The notes: a model not told the origin generated them from the sequence alone. Counted from the stretch's first letter, positions 30,195 through 40,962 are shown. The stretch: 64,000 nt of DNA from Neofusicoccum parvum (GCA_020912385.1 CP087207.1:3782001-3846000); one strand, 5' to 3'. Numbers and translations: made by a program.

Positions 30195-32582
30195 CTACCC
30201 AATGCACCATGTGTGACCCCTAGAGACATTGTTCTCTATGTAATGCACGTCATCCAGACCTTGTACTGATTCCTTTCCTGTGTATTGCTGGATCTGATAC
30301 AGGGCTTCCCATCCTGAGGACTCCCAGTGAACTCTCTCCACGAGGATGTCGCCCACTAGGGCACATTTGAAGACCCTATTCTCCACTTCGTAAACGACTA
30401 CGAGGACTCCATTAGTCGTATCTACATATTCCAGGTCACTAAGTTCTTTCTCGAATTCTGATTCATCCGAGCCTCGGTTGATGGGGAATGGCACACCAGC
30501 AAGTTCTGGGACAGGCTGAAGAACATCCCTCTCGAAAACAATTGCGGGCTTCCCTCTCTCTATCAGAGCTTTATCTGCACCCCACAACGGCGTTTCGGGC
30601 CGTAACCATGTGAGGACGTAGAAGCAGTCCCAATTGTTGGCAAGTATGAAACAAAATTTCTTTCTTTTATGCTGAAGATCTTTCCATGAGATGAGGAGTC
30701 CGGGGAACGATGTGTGAAGCCCATAGCAATCTGACAGAACGAGATGACTCTGTTGCACATCCTCGTCTGCCATCGCACGGAAGACAAACGATTTCGGCGC
30801 CCATCTGAAACCGTCGGCGTTCAACCTTGAGGGGCCACTTTCAAAAAGGGTACGCTCTGGGAAGATCTTCTGTGCCTGGATAAAAGCTTTCATTCTCTCC
30901 TGCTCCACACAAGGATGATCCCAGGGGACCGCAAGGATACCCTGGAGACCAATATCGAGCATATTCGCAAGGCAAACCGTCTCATCTCCTCTGTTGCTTG
31001 TGGAACGGTACTGTACGGCTGTCCAAATGTGCTGAATGCGCTGCTCACGGGAGAGCATCTTGAACCCTTCTACTTTCAACAGTGGCACAGCCAGTTGCTT
31101 CAGGATTGTGGAACAAAGCTCAGGCTCGAAGGATGTGTCGGACACGGGCGTTTGGCAAATCTCAATCAACTTTTTGATGGACACCGTTCCGTCTTGAAGT
31201 TGGAAATGAAGATCTTTAGATATCACCCCTTCATGAAGTGTCCAAAGTCTTCTGAACCATTGCGTCCGTGTAATTCTTGCCGTGAGCTCAACAAAGCTTT
31301 GACCGACGCTGATGTCCTCAAGTTCTCGATTGATGATGAGAACTTTCTCTGCCGCGCGGTAGGTGTGAACCATGTTTGCAATGGCTGCAGATCTCTGGGG
31401 ACGGTACATGCCTCCCACGGGGACACATAACGTGTCCATCCAGAACAGATTGTTTTCTTCATTCCCTGAAGATTTGCAAAGTATGTTGACTTGTGATTGA
31501 AGTCTTCGAAGCTGGCAGGCAGGCAGCTTGTTGGAGGTCTTGTTCCCGAGCCCATCGGCCCAGACATGTGAGATAGCCGTGTAGCTAAGGTTTGTATTCT
31601 TGGTCGTTCTCAATTCCACCTCCTCACTCCCCGATGGAGTCTGAATAAGTTTGGCCAGCGGCAATCCTCCAAGATCAATAGCGCTTGCCAACTGGCTGGT
31701 CTCTAGTCCAATCATCTTGCAAGAGCAGTCTGGTGATACGTGCCTTGACTGATACTCTTCGGTATTCACCTGAGCGGCTCGGCATTGGTACATGTCGCAC
31801 TGGCTATGTGCTTTGTGATGAGGTATTGAACCAAGCCTCGAAGCGTAGTAAAGACCGATCAAGGAAGCCTCTTGCTTCAGTCTTGCTAGCTCGCTAGTGC
31901 ACCAGCCATCGGTTTCAAACTGCCTTGCCATAATAGGGGAAATGAAAGATATTTCTTTCTTTGACATGTTCCCAAAAACACTGTCTCGAGCGATATGGAG
32001 AGAGTCGTACAGCACGGCTATCGATAGGGAGAGATCATCTGGAAGGATGAAATCAGATCGGGGATAGTCTTCCCGGAAATAAGGAACATAGCGGCCCATC
32101 TCCTCGATATCGAGGTCATGTTCCGAGCTGATTGAACTCCACGCTATTTCAGCATCGTCAAGTAGCTGATCGATCCTCATTCTCTGGATCTCCTTCTCTG
32201 GCGAAGAAAGCTGCAAAATTCTGCGCCGCCACTCTCCCAACAAAGTATTTAGCGGAGCGGCTGAGACGAGCGCTTCGTTCACATTGTCCTCCACTACCCA
32301 CTCAAGTTGCTGTATCGGGTTCTCAAGGAATTCACTTAATACTCCAAAGTACAGCCAAACTTGAAGGAAAGCTAGCGTATCTTCTTTTTCGTAATGTGCA
32401 AATTGTTCTCGAAGTTGTGCGACGTGAAGGAAAGACACAACTTTGAGATTGGACCTCTTAGGAAAGTCGGCCCAAGGAGAGCTGTATTGGAAAGACCGGG
32501 TTGGCTTTCCAGGGTGTCTCAGGTAGGCACGTATCTTTTCATGTGGAACACCTGGCGCCCCAGGAATGGGAAGGAAATCCAT
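30195..32582 (-). CDS. HET-domain protein 3 (intact, 795 aa)
   Basis: HET-family protein, ATG 32582 (MDFLPIPGAPG). N-terminal LAFLQVWLYFGVLSEFLENP (about 70-90), DGWCTSELARL (about 236), Cys/His cluster HSQCDMYQC followed by RHVSPDCSC. The HET domain starts at YTAISHVWADGLGN (334), with NNLFWMDTLCVP (about 378), AAEKVLIIN and RRLWTLHEG (about 447). The later region has FRWAPKSFVFR, a motif shared with HET 4 and HET 5, and the protein ends HTWCIG. Single uninterrupted exon. Closest in layout to HET 4 and 5. Expected role: self/non-self recognition or cell-death signalling; not shown by sequence alone. Confidence 0.93.
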   Translation of the reverse strand: MDFLPIPGAPGVPHEKIRAYLRHPGKPTRSFQYSSPWADFPKRSNLKVVSFLHVAQLREQFAHYEKEDTLAFLQVWLYFGVLSEFLENPIQQLEWVVEDNVNEALVSAAPLNTLLGEWRRRILQLSSPEKEIQRMRIDQLLDDAEIAWSSISSEHDLDIEEMGRYVPYFREDYPRSDFILPDDLSLSIAVLYDSLHIARDSVFGNMSKKEISFISPIMARQFETDGWCTSELARLKQEASLIGLYYASRLGSIPHHKAHSQCDMYQCRAAQVNTEEYQSRHVSPDCSCKMIGLETSQLASAIDLGGLPLAKLIQTPSGSEEVELRTTKNTNLSYTAISHVWADGLGNKTSNKLPACQLRRLQSQVNILCKSSGNEENNLFWMDTLCVPVGGMYRPQRSAAIANMVHTYRAAEKVLIINRELEDISVGQSFVELTARITRTQWFRRLWTLHEGVISKDLHFQLQDGTVSIKKLIEICQTPVSDTSFEPELCSTILKQLAVPLLKVEGFKMLSREQRIQHIWTAVQYRSTSNRGDETVCLANMLDIGLQGILAVPWDHPCVEQERMKAFIQAQKIFPERTLFESGPSRLNADGFRWAPKSFVFRAMADEDVQQSHLVLSDCYGLHTSFPGLLISWKDLQHKRKKFCFILANNWDCFYVLTWLRPETPLWGADKALIERGKPAIVFERDVLQPVPELAGVPFPINRGSDESEFEKELSDLEYVDTTNGVLVVVYEVENRVFKCALVGDILVERVHWESSGWEALYQIQQYTGKESVQGLDDVHYIENNVSRGHTWCIG

Positions 32583-33198
32583 GGCGTGGCGGTGAGATTC
32601 TCAGGAAAACATGTGGTGCTGATTTTGTTGAGCTTCACGACCTGGTTTTGATGACGGATGGGGACTCAGCCCGTAATAAAGGCGGTGGTGCATCCAGCGT
32701 ACAGGGTGGAGACCCCTCTTTAATGACATCATAAGCTATCTGACAAGTCATCAATCTATTTTTAGATTACCTTCCATTATCTGCGGCCGATAATAATCAC
32801 ACATCCGATTGCAGGATGCATGTAATTGGTGGCTTAAATCTCCGCTTTGCCAGAGACGCGGTGTGAGAACGGTCCTATACTGTCTGAGCTTGCCATTCCA
32901 ATAAACAAAATTCCTGCGTCCATACTATACTTTCGAAAGTCGCAAACCCTAGTTCTATTCTTAATATAACAGAAAACATACAAGCATGAATGAGACAATT
33001 TTCACTCGGCAATAAAAAGCCGGAAGATCTGTCATTATCTTGCGCTGCTGCAGCCCACTCTTCCATAAGCCCATAGAAGTGAGCTCCCTGGCTGGGCCGT
33101 GTGCTGAAGGCAAGCAACTGGCAAAGACATTTACGACTATATGAGTACTAGAGAAAGAATATCTGTGAAAAATAAAAAAGCCTAGAAAGAGATCTTAT
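32583..33198. other. Upstream region of HET gene 3
   Basis: Presumed promoter of HET 3 and 5' flank of a solo LTR. Open frames here (32394-32651 +, 32501-32734 +, 32875-33117 -) show no protein family features. Confidence 0.5.
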
Positions 33199-33663
33199 TG
33201 TTACGGCGCAGTCGTTGCAGAATGAGGGAAACAGTAGAGAGGCAGCAAGCGGGGCAAAGACACGCGCCGCGAGGAAGACCCACAGCAGTCACGTGTGTCA
33301 CGTGCTGCCAAGGCAGTGCTCTCGCTGCTCCCCTCATAAAAATGAGGAGCAAACAGAGCAGCCCTAGATGCTCTGACTGATCTGCCCCTCAATATACGGA
33401 GCACCCAGAGCAACCATCAGATTGTATAGACCTCTCCTATGTATATAAACTACGCTCCCTAGCATAGCTTTGACCTTTGTGGTCAACTTCGATAATCAAT
33501 CTACACCATTGATTAGTAACACGGCCTTCGCACGCAGTGCTCAGTCACGTGTATTCGTTCACACTTGTTCTCTCCCCTACCTTGTACCCACTCAAGGTAA
33601 ACCCTACACGGCTTACCACCCTCTTTGGTGTTTGATCCTTAGAGGCAGAGGCCCGCCGTTACA
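33199..33663 (+). repeat. Solo gypsy LTR, TSD CTTAT, next to the HET 4 stop codon
   Basis: 465 bp, TGTTACGGCGCAGTCG to CCGCCGTTACA, flanked by CTTAT at 33194-33198 and 33664-33668. The U5 matches the young LTRs; the U3 belongs to another subfamily (GCTGCTCC / GAGCAGC pairs, CACGTGTGTCACGTG near 33291). It has a TATATAAAC box near 33442. Few RIP-type changes, so it is relatively young. It ends 13 bp downstream of the HET 4 stop codon. Confidence 0.92.
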
Positions 33664-33676
33664 CTTATGAGCTGTG

Positions 33677-35913
33677 TTAACGGATGATCCACACTTCATT
33701 GCCATTTGTTGCCTCTGCAATTCCCAAATTCGCGGTCCTCTCTGATTTCGTAGACTCCACCTCCATCATGTTTTCCATCACCTCGGGAGGAAACTCATGG
33801 GTCTCCTTGCTAACAAAAATAGAAGATTTGAACGTGGCACATAACTCTCCTCTTTCGCTTTCATAGTAGACGGAAACGAGCACGCCCCTGACAACCTCGA
33901 TTTCGGATTCCGAAAAGTCCATCTCCAAAATAATAGCGGGGTCCTCAATATCATGAAGCCCTTGAACAGTCCATGACGGGCCACCGTATTTTTGGCTTAA
34001 GTTCGAAAGTTGATATATGGTCTGATCTCCTTCCAGACGGAAAAAGAAAATATCTTCCGCTGGTATTGAACGTGGGGACAGGAAAATACCAGGGCACCCG
34101 ACGATTAATCCCAGCTTGGTCAATTTCGCCTGCGCAGCATGTCTCTCCGGGCCAAGTGACTGGGTCACATCCTGCATCAAAGACCTCGGCGCCCACCTGA
34201 AGGTGTCTTTCTCGATCTTTGGCACATCGACGAACACGAGGCTCGTCGGAACTCGGTTCAGCAACGAGTAAAACACGCACATCCGCTCGTCAACGTCATC
34301 CTTCTCCGCGACCTTTTCGGTGTCCAGGTCCAGAAGGATGGAGAGACAGGTTGGTTCGTTAGCCTTCCAGCTGGTATTGCGGTAGGCCAGCGCCTTCATA
34401 AGTGCTAACAAATTGTCGGGGGTGATGTTGCTGAAGTCCTCGAACTGCGCTGCGCATCTGACGGCGTCGATGCTGAGCACGCTCGACGCCTCCCGGGGCC
34501 CAGACCTACCCGACGCCGCCATAAGCTCCTTGAAGCCGAGCGCGCGATCCGTAAATTGGAAGAACAGCGCGTCGGCCAGGATGCCCTCCTGCAGAGTCCA
34601 CAGGCGCCTCATCCACCCAGAGCACAGGATGCGCATCAGACTCTCCTCGGCCGCGCTGTGGCAGGACGGACTGCCAGTCAGGTCGCTGGCTAAAACAAGT
34701 ACTTGAGCGGCGTTCTTGTAACAGTGTCGCATCCGACCGATGGCCGTCCTCCGCCTTCCGGTGGCGTCGTGCTGGAACGGGACGCAGAGCGTGTCCATCC
34801 AGAGCAATATCGTCACGTCATCATCTCCTTCAGCAGCGGCCGCGCCAGGAAGCTCCCGGACCATCCGGCGGAGAGACTCTAGCTGACAGTGTGGGAGCGT
34901 GTTCGCGTGCAGGTTTCCCCGTCCATCAGACCAGACATGCGAGATGGCCACGTACGGCGGGCTCTCGTTGGGGGGGGGGGGGGGGGGGGGGGGGGTGAGT
35001 GCACCACGTCGACGGAGAGCGGACGACCGGGTGCTCCGCCTCCCGAGAGCCTGATGAGAGGGAATCCTCCGGCGTCGAGTGAGAGCGCTATGTCGGCGGG
35101 GCTTGGCCCCACGGGGCTGCATCGACAGCCTTCGTGGACGTGGAGAGGCTGGTACGTGTCGCGGTCGATTGTGTTGACGCTGCAGCGGTCTTGGGTGCAG
35201 TTTCCATGGGTCCACCGGGTGATTGAAGGCTGCTTGAGCGTGCTTAGAAAGTACATGGATGAGTTCGTGAGGGTCATGTCCAGCATGGCGACTTTGTTTC
35301 TGCACCATCCCTCTTGGAGAAGGCGCTCGCGAGGGAGTGGATGCGTCATTCCAAAGACCTCAAACTGTTGAAGATTGTACGCTTCGAACCTTGCTTTGTC
35401 AAGCGCCTCAGTGAGGATCATGATTGAGAGGCCTATTGCCGTGGTGGGTGTTCTCGTGACTCCTTCGGGGGTAGGGCTCCAGTTGCGGTACATCACAGCT
35501 TTTGCACTGTCCATGAGCTCCTTGGTGGCTTGCGCATGTCGTGCTTTGGTGGAGCTGTCTCTCCCGACCTCTTGGCTGGTCCACTGTACCATGTACTCTG
35601 GCAGTTTGGAGGTGCGGAGGGCCTCGTTCCCGCTGGCATCCATCCCGACAAAATCATCGTGGCGGTATCCTACTTCCCCGACTTTGAAAAAATCGGAGAG
35701 CAAGACGTAGAATAGCCACTCTTGCAGGAAGATGTCCATGTGTTCTCCAAGAAGTGAAGACAGTCGCCCGATGAGTATGTCAGACATATTAAGCTGCCAT
35801 ACTGAGGGAAACGTCGCAAAGCAGTATCGATGTGGGCGAAACTCAGGCCGGTATATATAATCGACCCGCAAGGGGGGACAGCGCGGGTCTCTGGGCAGCG
35901 GTATATGGTCCAT
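33677..35913 (-). CDS. HET-domain protein 4, frameshifted in a 26-G run
   Basis: ATG 35913 (MDHIPLPRDPRCPP) opens 344 codons, but the HET domain lies in another frame. The N-terminal part has FLQEWLFYVLLSDFF, EGWCRNKVAML, HGNCTQDRC and LHVHEGCRC. It then enters a proline run coded by 26 C (34995-34970). The second frame gives ESPPYVAISHVWSDGRGN, LLWMDTLCVPFQ, MRRLWTLQEG, DTFRWAPRS and the end EVWIIR. A tract of 24 or 27 would join the frames into about 745 aa. No other defect is seen. The shift may be real variation or a homopolymer sequencing error. Confidence 0.88.
34970..34995. repeat. G26 homopolymer inside HET gene 4
   Basis: 26 consecutive G on the plus strand, coding polyproline on the minus strand, between the Cys/His module and the HET domain. 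Length modulo 3 sets whether the HET domain is in frame. Confidence 0.95.
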
Positions 35914-36231
35914 CTCTCAGAGCTGTTGATCAAGCGCCTGGGGCAATGGAATGAAGACGAGGCTGATCAGGTGGAGTGGGGGTGGGGTGCTTTATCGATA
36001 CTTGGGCCGGCGCCACAACGTCAGCAGGCTTGTGCGTAAACATGGCCCCCAACGCTTTCGGAGCCATGCCAGATTCAGTTTTCTTTCCGAATTGGGAGCC
36101 ACATAAAATACGAGGCTCATTGATACTGTGTAACAAGTTCATTTGAATCCTCCAAGGGCAGAAAACGGAATATAAATGTCCATGATAGTCTGTATGACCG
36201 CTGTCATGTCCACGATTTCACGTGGATTTCA
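35914..36231. other. Intergenic region, HET 4 promoter / HET 5 3' end
   Basis: About 320 bp with no gene, presumably the promoter of HET 4 and 3' UTR of HET 5. No repeat recognised. Confidence 0.55.
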
Positions 36232-39082
36232 CTATGCAATGCACCGTTGATGTTCCTTGCCACCATCAAACCAGTCCGCAGGTACCTCCTCGAAGTCATT
36301 CCCCTCTATTCTTGTCTTGAGGACGTCATGATTTCCAGGTCCGTGGTCTCCCCACTCCACACCCACCAAGTACCGTGTATAAATGACCGTTTCGTCCTCT
36401 CCATTCTGTCTTTCAATCAAGGAGACGAGTACGCCATTTCGAAATTCCCTCTTTTTCTCCAGGTGAGGCTATAGCACTATTACCAACTGCGAGTCTTTTG
36501 GAATTTCATCTGTTGGAAATTCCCTTTGCACGAAATTCACTGCGTGAAAATGGCTAGTTTCTGGCTCGTTTGTCATCCTCACACCGAAGTCGGCTTGGCC
36601 GCCTTCCCGGTAATCCCCTTTGAACTCTCTCGTCCAATCGGGATGTCGACTCAACTGTACGGCCGGGTACCTAATAAGTAGACCTTCTGGTAGCCGCTCC
36701 GCAGGTCTCGTATAATCGAATGGAATGCGTTGATCGATGCTCGTCGGCGCCCATCTGAATCCCGGTTCGGGGAAATGCTTGCCCATGCAGAATAGGAGGC
36801 CTTGGGGAAGCGTAGGGTAAGCCTGAAGAATCGTCTTGATTTTTCTCTCTACAGCGGCATCTGGATTTCTATAATCCTCATCGCAGCGCTGTAAAGATTT
36901 CAGAGTGCGTTGGTCTAATCCCAAAATGATTCCCATGACCAGGTATCGATCTGAGGGCACACTGATGGACCGCCGTCGCGATTCAGTCCAGGCGAAGAAG
37001 AATACAGCTTGTTCTCCTTCTTCATTCGTTTTCAGGCAACTGGCCCACGTTTGTGTGGCTTCCATCAGACCGATCTGTCCGATGATTTGTTCCTCATTTG
37101 GATCTTCATTCTTGTAGATCAATTCCATATTCCCGGCGTATGTCTCAAATAGCATGATGATTCCGTCACGTATCTGGACGCCCACAGTTCTGTTGACATT
37201 CCCCTTATGCAACGTCCACAGGCGGCGCATCCACCCGGAGAATGTGATGCGAAGAGATCCTTCGAGAACGCCAAGCTGACTCTTATCAAGATGTTCGAGT
37301 TGGGCGTCAAGAACGAGCACGCCCTGAGCTTCACGGTAAGTTTGAGATATTCACAATATAGCCTGGTTCCGGCGGTCGATCATATGTTGATCGGGGCTGC
37401 GTGGTATGCAGAACGTATCGATCCAGAAAAAGGCAGGGCCCTCGAATGGAACTTGAAAGTCCCTTTCCAATAGAGTAAGCCAGTACTGGGCCATGGACTG
37501 AAGCTGCAACCACTGGCATTTGTAGAGCTCATTCCCAGTAACATTACCCCTCCCATCTGCCCATATGTGGGAGAAGGCAACGTAGTTGTGATCTGGGCCA
37601 GCAGCGACGATCTGGAAGACCAAGCTCGTTTCTGACGTCCCTGTTTTCTTACCCTCTTCGACTCTGACGATTGGAGTTTTCCAATATTTCATTTCCAATA
37701 TTTCAATCACACGTTTGTATCCATCCGGTGGCACAACGTTTCTACACAGGCATCCTGCAGATGCATGTATGCGAGTATATGTATCGTGGTCAATGTTATT
37801 CGCAGAGCATCTGTCCTTCGTGCAGTTTTCATGGCTTCTTGAGTTCTTGGACCGACAATCCAATGTGCTTGCAACACACATGCCAGCCAGCATCAGATTG
37901 GGTCTGAACCGCTCGAGTTCGACCGGGCAGAAATTACGGGACTCCATGAACTCAAACAGAGAGGCTGGAACATCCCAAAGAGGAACTCTTGGGCAGTCAG
38001 CGCTATCCTTAGTCCCCAAATCTAGTTTGAGGTAGATTGACCGAGCGGCAAAGGCAAGGGTGTGTCCAAGCACCGAGATAGCCATTTCCAAGCCGTGGGA
38101 AAAGATGATACGGCTGTTTTTGAACCAATAAACTTTCGTCACGACCATACGGACATCTTCTTCCGTTTCCACGGGTTTCTTCCAACCGACCCTGGTCTGC
38201 TCATCTTCCCTGAATTTCTCGATCGTCGTGGAGAGGACTCGGACGTACTGCTGAACCTCGTTGATGCATGCGACGGCACTGTGTACCTTTTCTCGCGCCA
38301 ACTCTTTCGGTAAAGCACCAAGACGACTTCTCCAAGCCGCGATCACGTTCGGCAGATGTCACGACGTCAGGTTTCGGGAGCCGTCGGCATCCGTGTCGAA
38401 ATAGTCCTCCAGCGAGACGGGCTGCTGGAGTACTTCATGAAGCATTCCGAAGTACCACCACGAAAGCAGGAATGGCGCGTACTCGCCAACAGGCTGCTTC
38501 TGGCCTTTGAAACCTAGGAGCTGACCCCGTGCTCTCGGCCTCATATCCAGCACTTCGGCGAATCCGTGCCGGAATCCGTACACGAAATGCTCTTTGGGGA
38601 AGTCGCGGCGTTGCGGAAACTCCCAGAAGCCTTCGTTGTCATACAGGTCTGCAGCGGGAAAGGGAACTTTGTATCTCTGCTTTGTGAGGGCTTGCACCCG
38701 GTATGTTCGCGGGAATGCAGTGGCATTGCTACCTAAAAGAAGACCAAGCTAAAGAGAAAAGGCTACTAATAACAGTCTTTGTTACGTATTGACCACCGGT
38801 TGCGAGGAGTAACCGTTTCGCACTCGAATCGCATAGGCATCGCCGAGCTATCGCCGCAGGATCATCCAAGGCACCCCACGTGTAGCAGAATTGATGATCT
38901 TAGAAAGTAGTAAGATTCTTGGCATGGTGTGGAGAGGGAGGCACGGGGGTTGCCGCTTAGATGATCCTCTCGCGCTAACTATAGATGGACTAGCATACAT
39001 TGATATGATTCGCTACACCACGGGTCTAAACCGTCACATGTTTATGCTTCAGGGAATCGTCGAACAGCGGTAGATGATCCAT
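36232..39082 (-). pseudogene. HET-domain gene 5, one frame with three nonsense codons
   Basis: From 38748 to 36232 a single minus-strand frame encodes a full HET protein apart from in-frame TGA at 38359, TGA at 37351 and TAG at 36469. Each is one C-to-T change from CGA, CGA and CAG. Motifs: LLSWWYFGMLHEVLQQP, HENCTKDRC, IHASAGCLC, YVAFSHIWADGRGN, FFWIDTFCIPRS, MRRLWTLHKG, GFRWAPTS. The 5' end is probably spliced: ATG 39082 gives MDHLPLFDDSLKHKH, similar to the HET 4 start. A GT at 39037 and an AG at 38749 would restore phase across 289 bp, which is inference. Dead or readthrough-dependent. Confidence 0.85.
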
Positions 39083-39600
39083 GGCCGAGTGTGGAGCAAG
39101 GCGGGGTATCGCAAGGCGTGGCAACGTCAACTCTTGGGAACGACGATATGGAGGGGCCTGAACACGTATGCCCCTAAAATCCGGGACTAGGCAGGATTGT
39201 CGTGATGGTGTTGAGCTAGCGAGTTGCTGGGTAGAATACCTCCAATCGGAAATCTTTGTTACGAGCGGGGTAGCTGCCGTGTTTCGATTAGTAAAGTCGT
39301 GCAGCGTGACAGCAAAGCAGACCGGCAGGCTTTGCGCGAGGAAAAACAAAGGACGGCTGACCGAGCTAAAGTAGTAAGCCGTCGCTATTTATGTAAGGGA
39401 ACGTGGCGCCGTGGCTTATGTTGCACGAATCTGCCTCGCTGTTGCCTGTTGCTGACGTGTGGGGCCTTATTCTGGCCCCAAGCGCCGTGGATCGCGCTAA
39501 TTCTTGCAGCCAAAGCGCTCGGCGCGGCACGGTAAGACTAAGTTATAACAACGCTGCATCTCCGCTAAGCTTTGGTTTCACTATTCTTGCCCTAACACCA
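39083..39600. promoter_or_regulatory. Divergent intergenic region, HET 5 / membrane protein
   Basis: About 520 bp between the presumed HET 5 ATG (-) and the membrane protein ATG (+). The frame of the latter is open upstream to 39403 but only with GTG. No TATA box is evident. Confidence 0.4.
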
Positions 39601-40962
39601 ATGGCTCCACACGGTCTATTCTTCTCGCCATCGGATGCCAGCGCCGGCTCAACCTTGCAAACATTAAGTTCTCGGGAGGCAGAGCCACAAGTGAGCCTCA
39701 GTAATCAATGGCGGCATCCAGACGACATTTTCTCTATTCTTCTGCTCCTGGGTCCCGACATCATTCAGAGATCATTAGCTCAGCTAGCGGGGACCGCTTT
39801 GACTCCAATTTGCTTCTCATTCGGATGGGTTGCGTACGCCGCGAATGCGCTGCTATCCGTCGTTGGAGGTAAGTATTCAAAGCCCTTCATGAGTTCCGCT
39901 GAAACTCATGCTCATTTCCCACAGATGGCCGCATGATGCCACCCGCGGACTACCCGGCGCTTGTTATCGGTGCTAAGAGCGGCCATATCCGCAGTAATAA
40001 GGCGTGGATCATCGGCCGCCTTCTTCGAGACTTTGAATACAGCGTTAGCAAAGATGGTAGCTGCTCTGCTGAGAAAGGGGCGCCGGGGTACGAGGCCTTA
40101 CGCGTAACCGTCTTCCAAGTTTCACAGAGTCAACGCGCGGGGACGCCTACGAGGGACTTGGCATGGTACAGCGGCCTGCTTGTGATCATCCTTCAGTTTA
40201 TCGTGGCGATGATACCGTGGATCTTGGACCAGGACTGGTCTGTGATGCTCTTTACGATTGTAGGGACCGTCCTTGCGTTGCTGCACGGGGCCTTGGCGCA
40301 GTGGAAAGCGGAGAAGTGGGCCTGTCCGAAGAAGGGCGGATGGACTGTCAGCATCACCCAAGGGAATGGCAGCAAACATGTGATAGTGATTCTCGGAAAC
40401 AGGCATGGGCTTGATCTCGAGGTTTTGGCTACGGGAAGCGGCATATTTATCCCTCCGCCCCATCAAAGATTGGCAACTATGTTGCTTGCGGTCGCTTGGA
40501 TTGCACTCCTCATATCTGTTGTCGGCCTATCTCAAAACACATGGTGTGAGCCTCCCCCAGTCCTAGAGCAGATGCGGTTCTAACATGAACACAGATCTTC
40601 TCGGTGTTGGCCTCATTGGCATGGCACATAACGTCACTATTGCAGGCATACCAAGAGATCCATCGGCCTTCGGTGTACATCTGGAAGAAGTAATAAGCTT
40701 CGCCGATGACAGGGTCGTGAAGGTACTCCAAAGAACTGAAGCTAGGTACCCACTTGTCGGATCTTCCCTGGTACCCGTGTTCTTTCCCGGCGGTCTGCGC
40801 ATCCTGCAGGAGGAAGATGAGTTCTGGGCCGCTGCTCAGGCTCTTCGCAGTTCCACTGGCTTGGACAAGTTAAAAATTAGCATCGACACTCCATCCACGG
40901 CGACTAGCACATCTTCCACGTCAACAATAAAAAATGCCTCTTCCTCGGGCAAAACAGCTTGA
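39601..40962 (+). CDS. Multi-pass membrane protein, three exons (about 418 aa)
   Basis: Exons 39601-39868, 39925-40545, 40595-40962. Intron 1 (56 bp) is GTAAGT...CACAG. Intron 2 (49 bp) is GTGAGC...CTAAC...CACAG. Both have phase 1, restoring SVVGDGRMMPP and NTWYLLGVG across the junctions. It resembles a Pezizomycotina family of hypothetical integral membrane proteins of unknown function. Likely membrane helices: FSFGWVAYAANALLSVVG, WYSGLLVIILQFIVAMIPWIL, VMLFTIVGTVLALLHGAL, LLAVAWIALLISVVGL and LLGVGLIGMAHNVTIAG. The conserved-looking tail has RDPSAFGVHLEEV, then a Ser/Thr-rich low-complexity end. The start could be upstream. Divergent from HET 5. No damage. Confidence 0.82.

Noticed and set aside
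34889..35371. 160-codon plus-strand frame across the G26 tract (poly-Gly)
   Set aside because: Antisense to HET 4, where the sense frames show clear family motifs on both sides.
39403..39600. 66-codon N-terminal extension of the membrane protein
   Set aside because: Requires a GTG start and has no family-like features; ATG at 39601 preferred, though an upstream exon is possible.
39933..40583. Separate 216-codon gene
   Set aside because: It is the middle exon of the three-exon membrane protein; both boundaries have good splice sites and matching phase.
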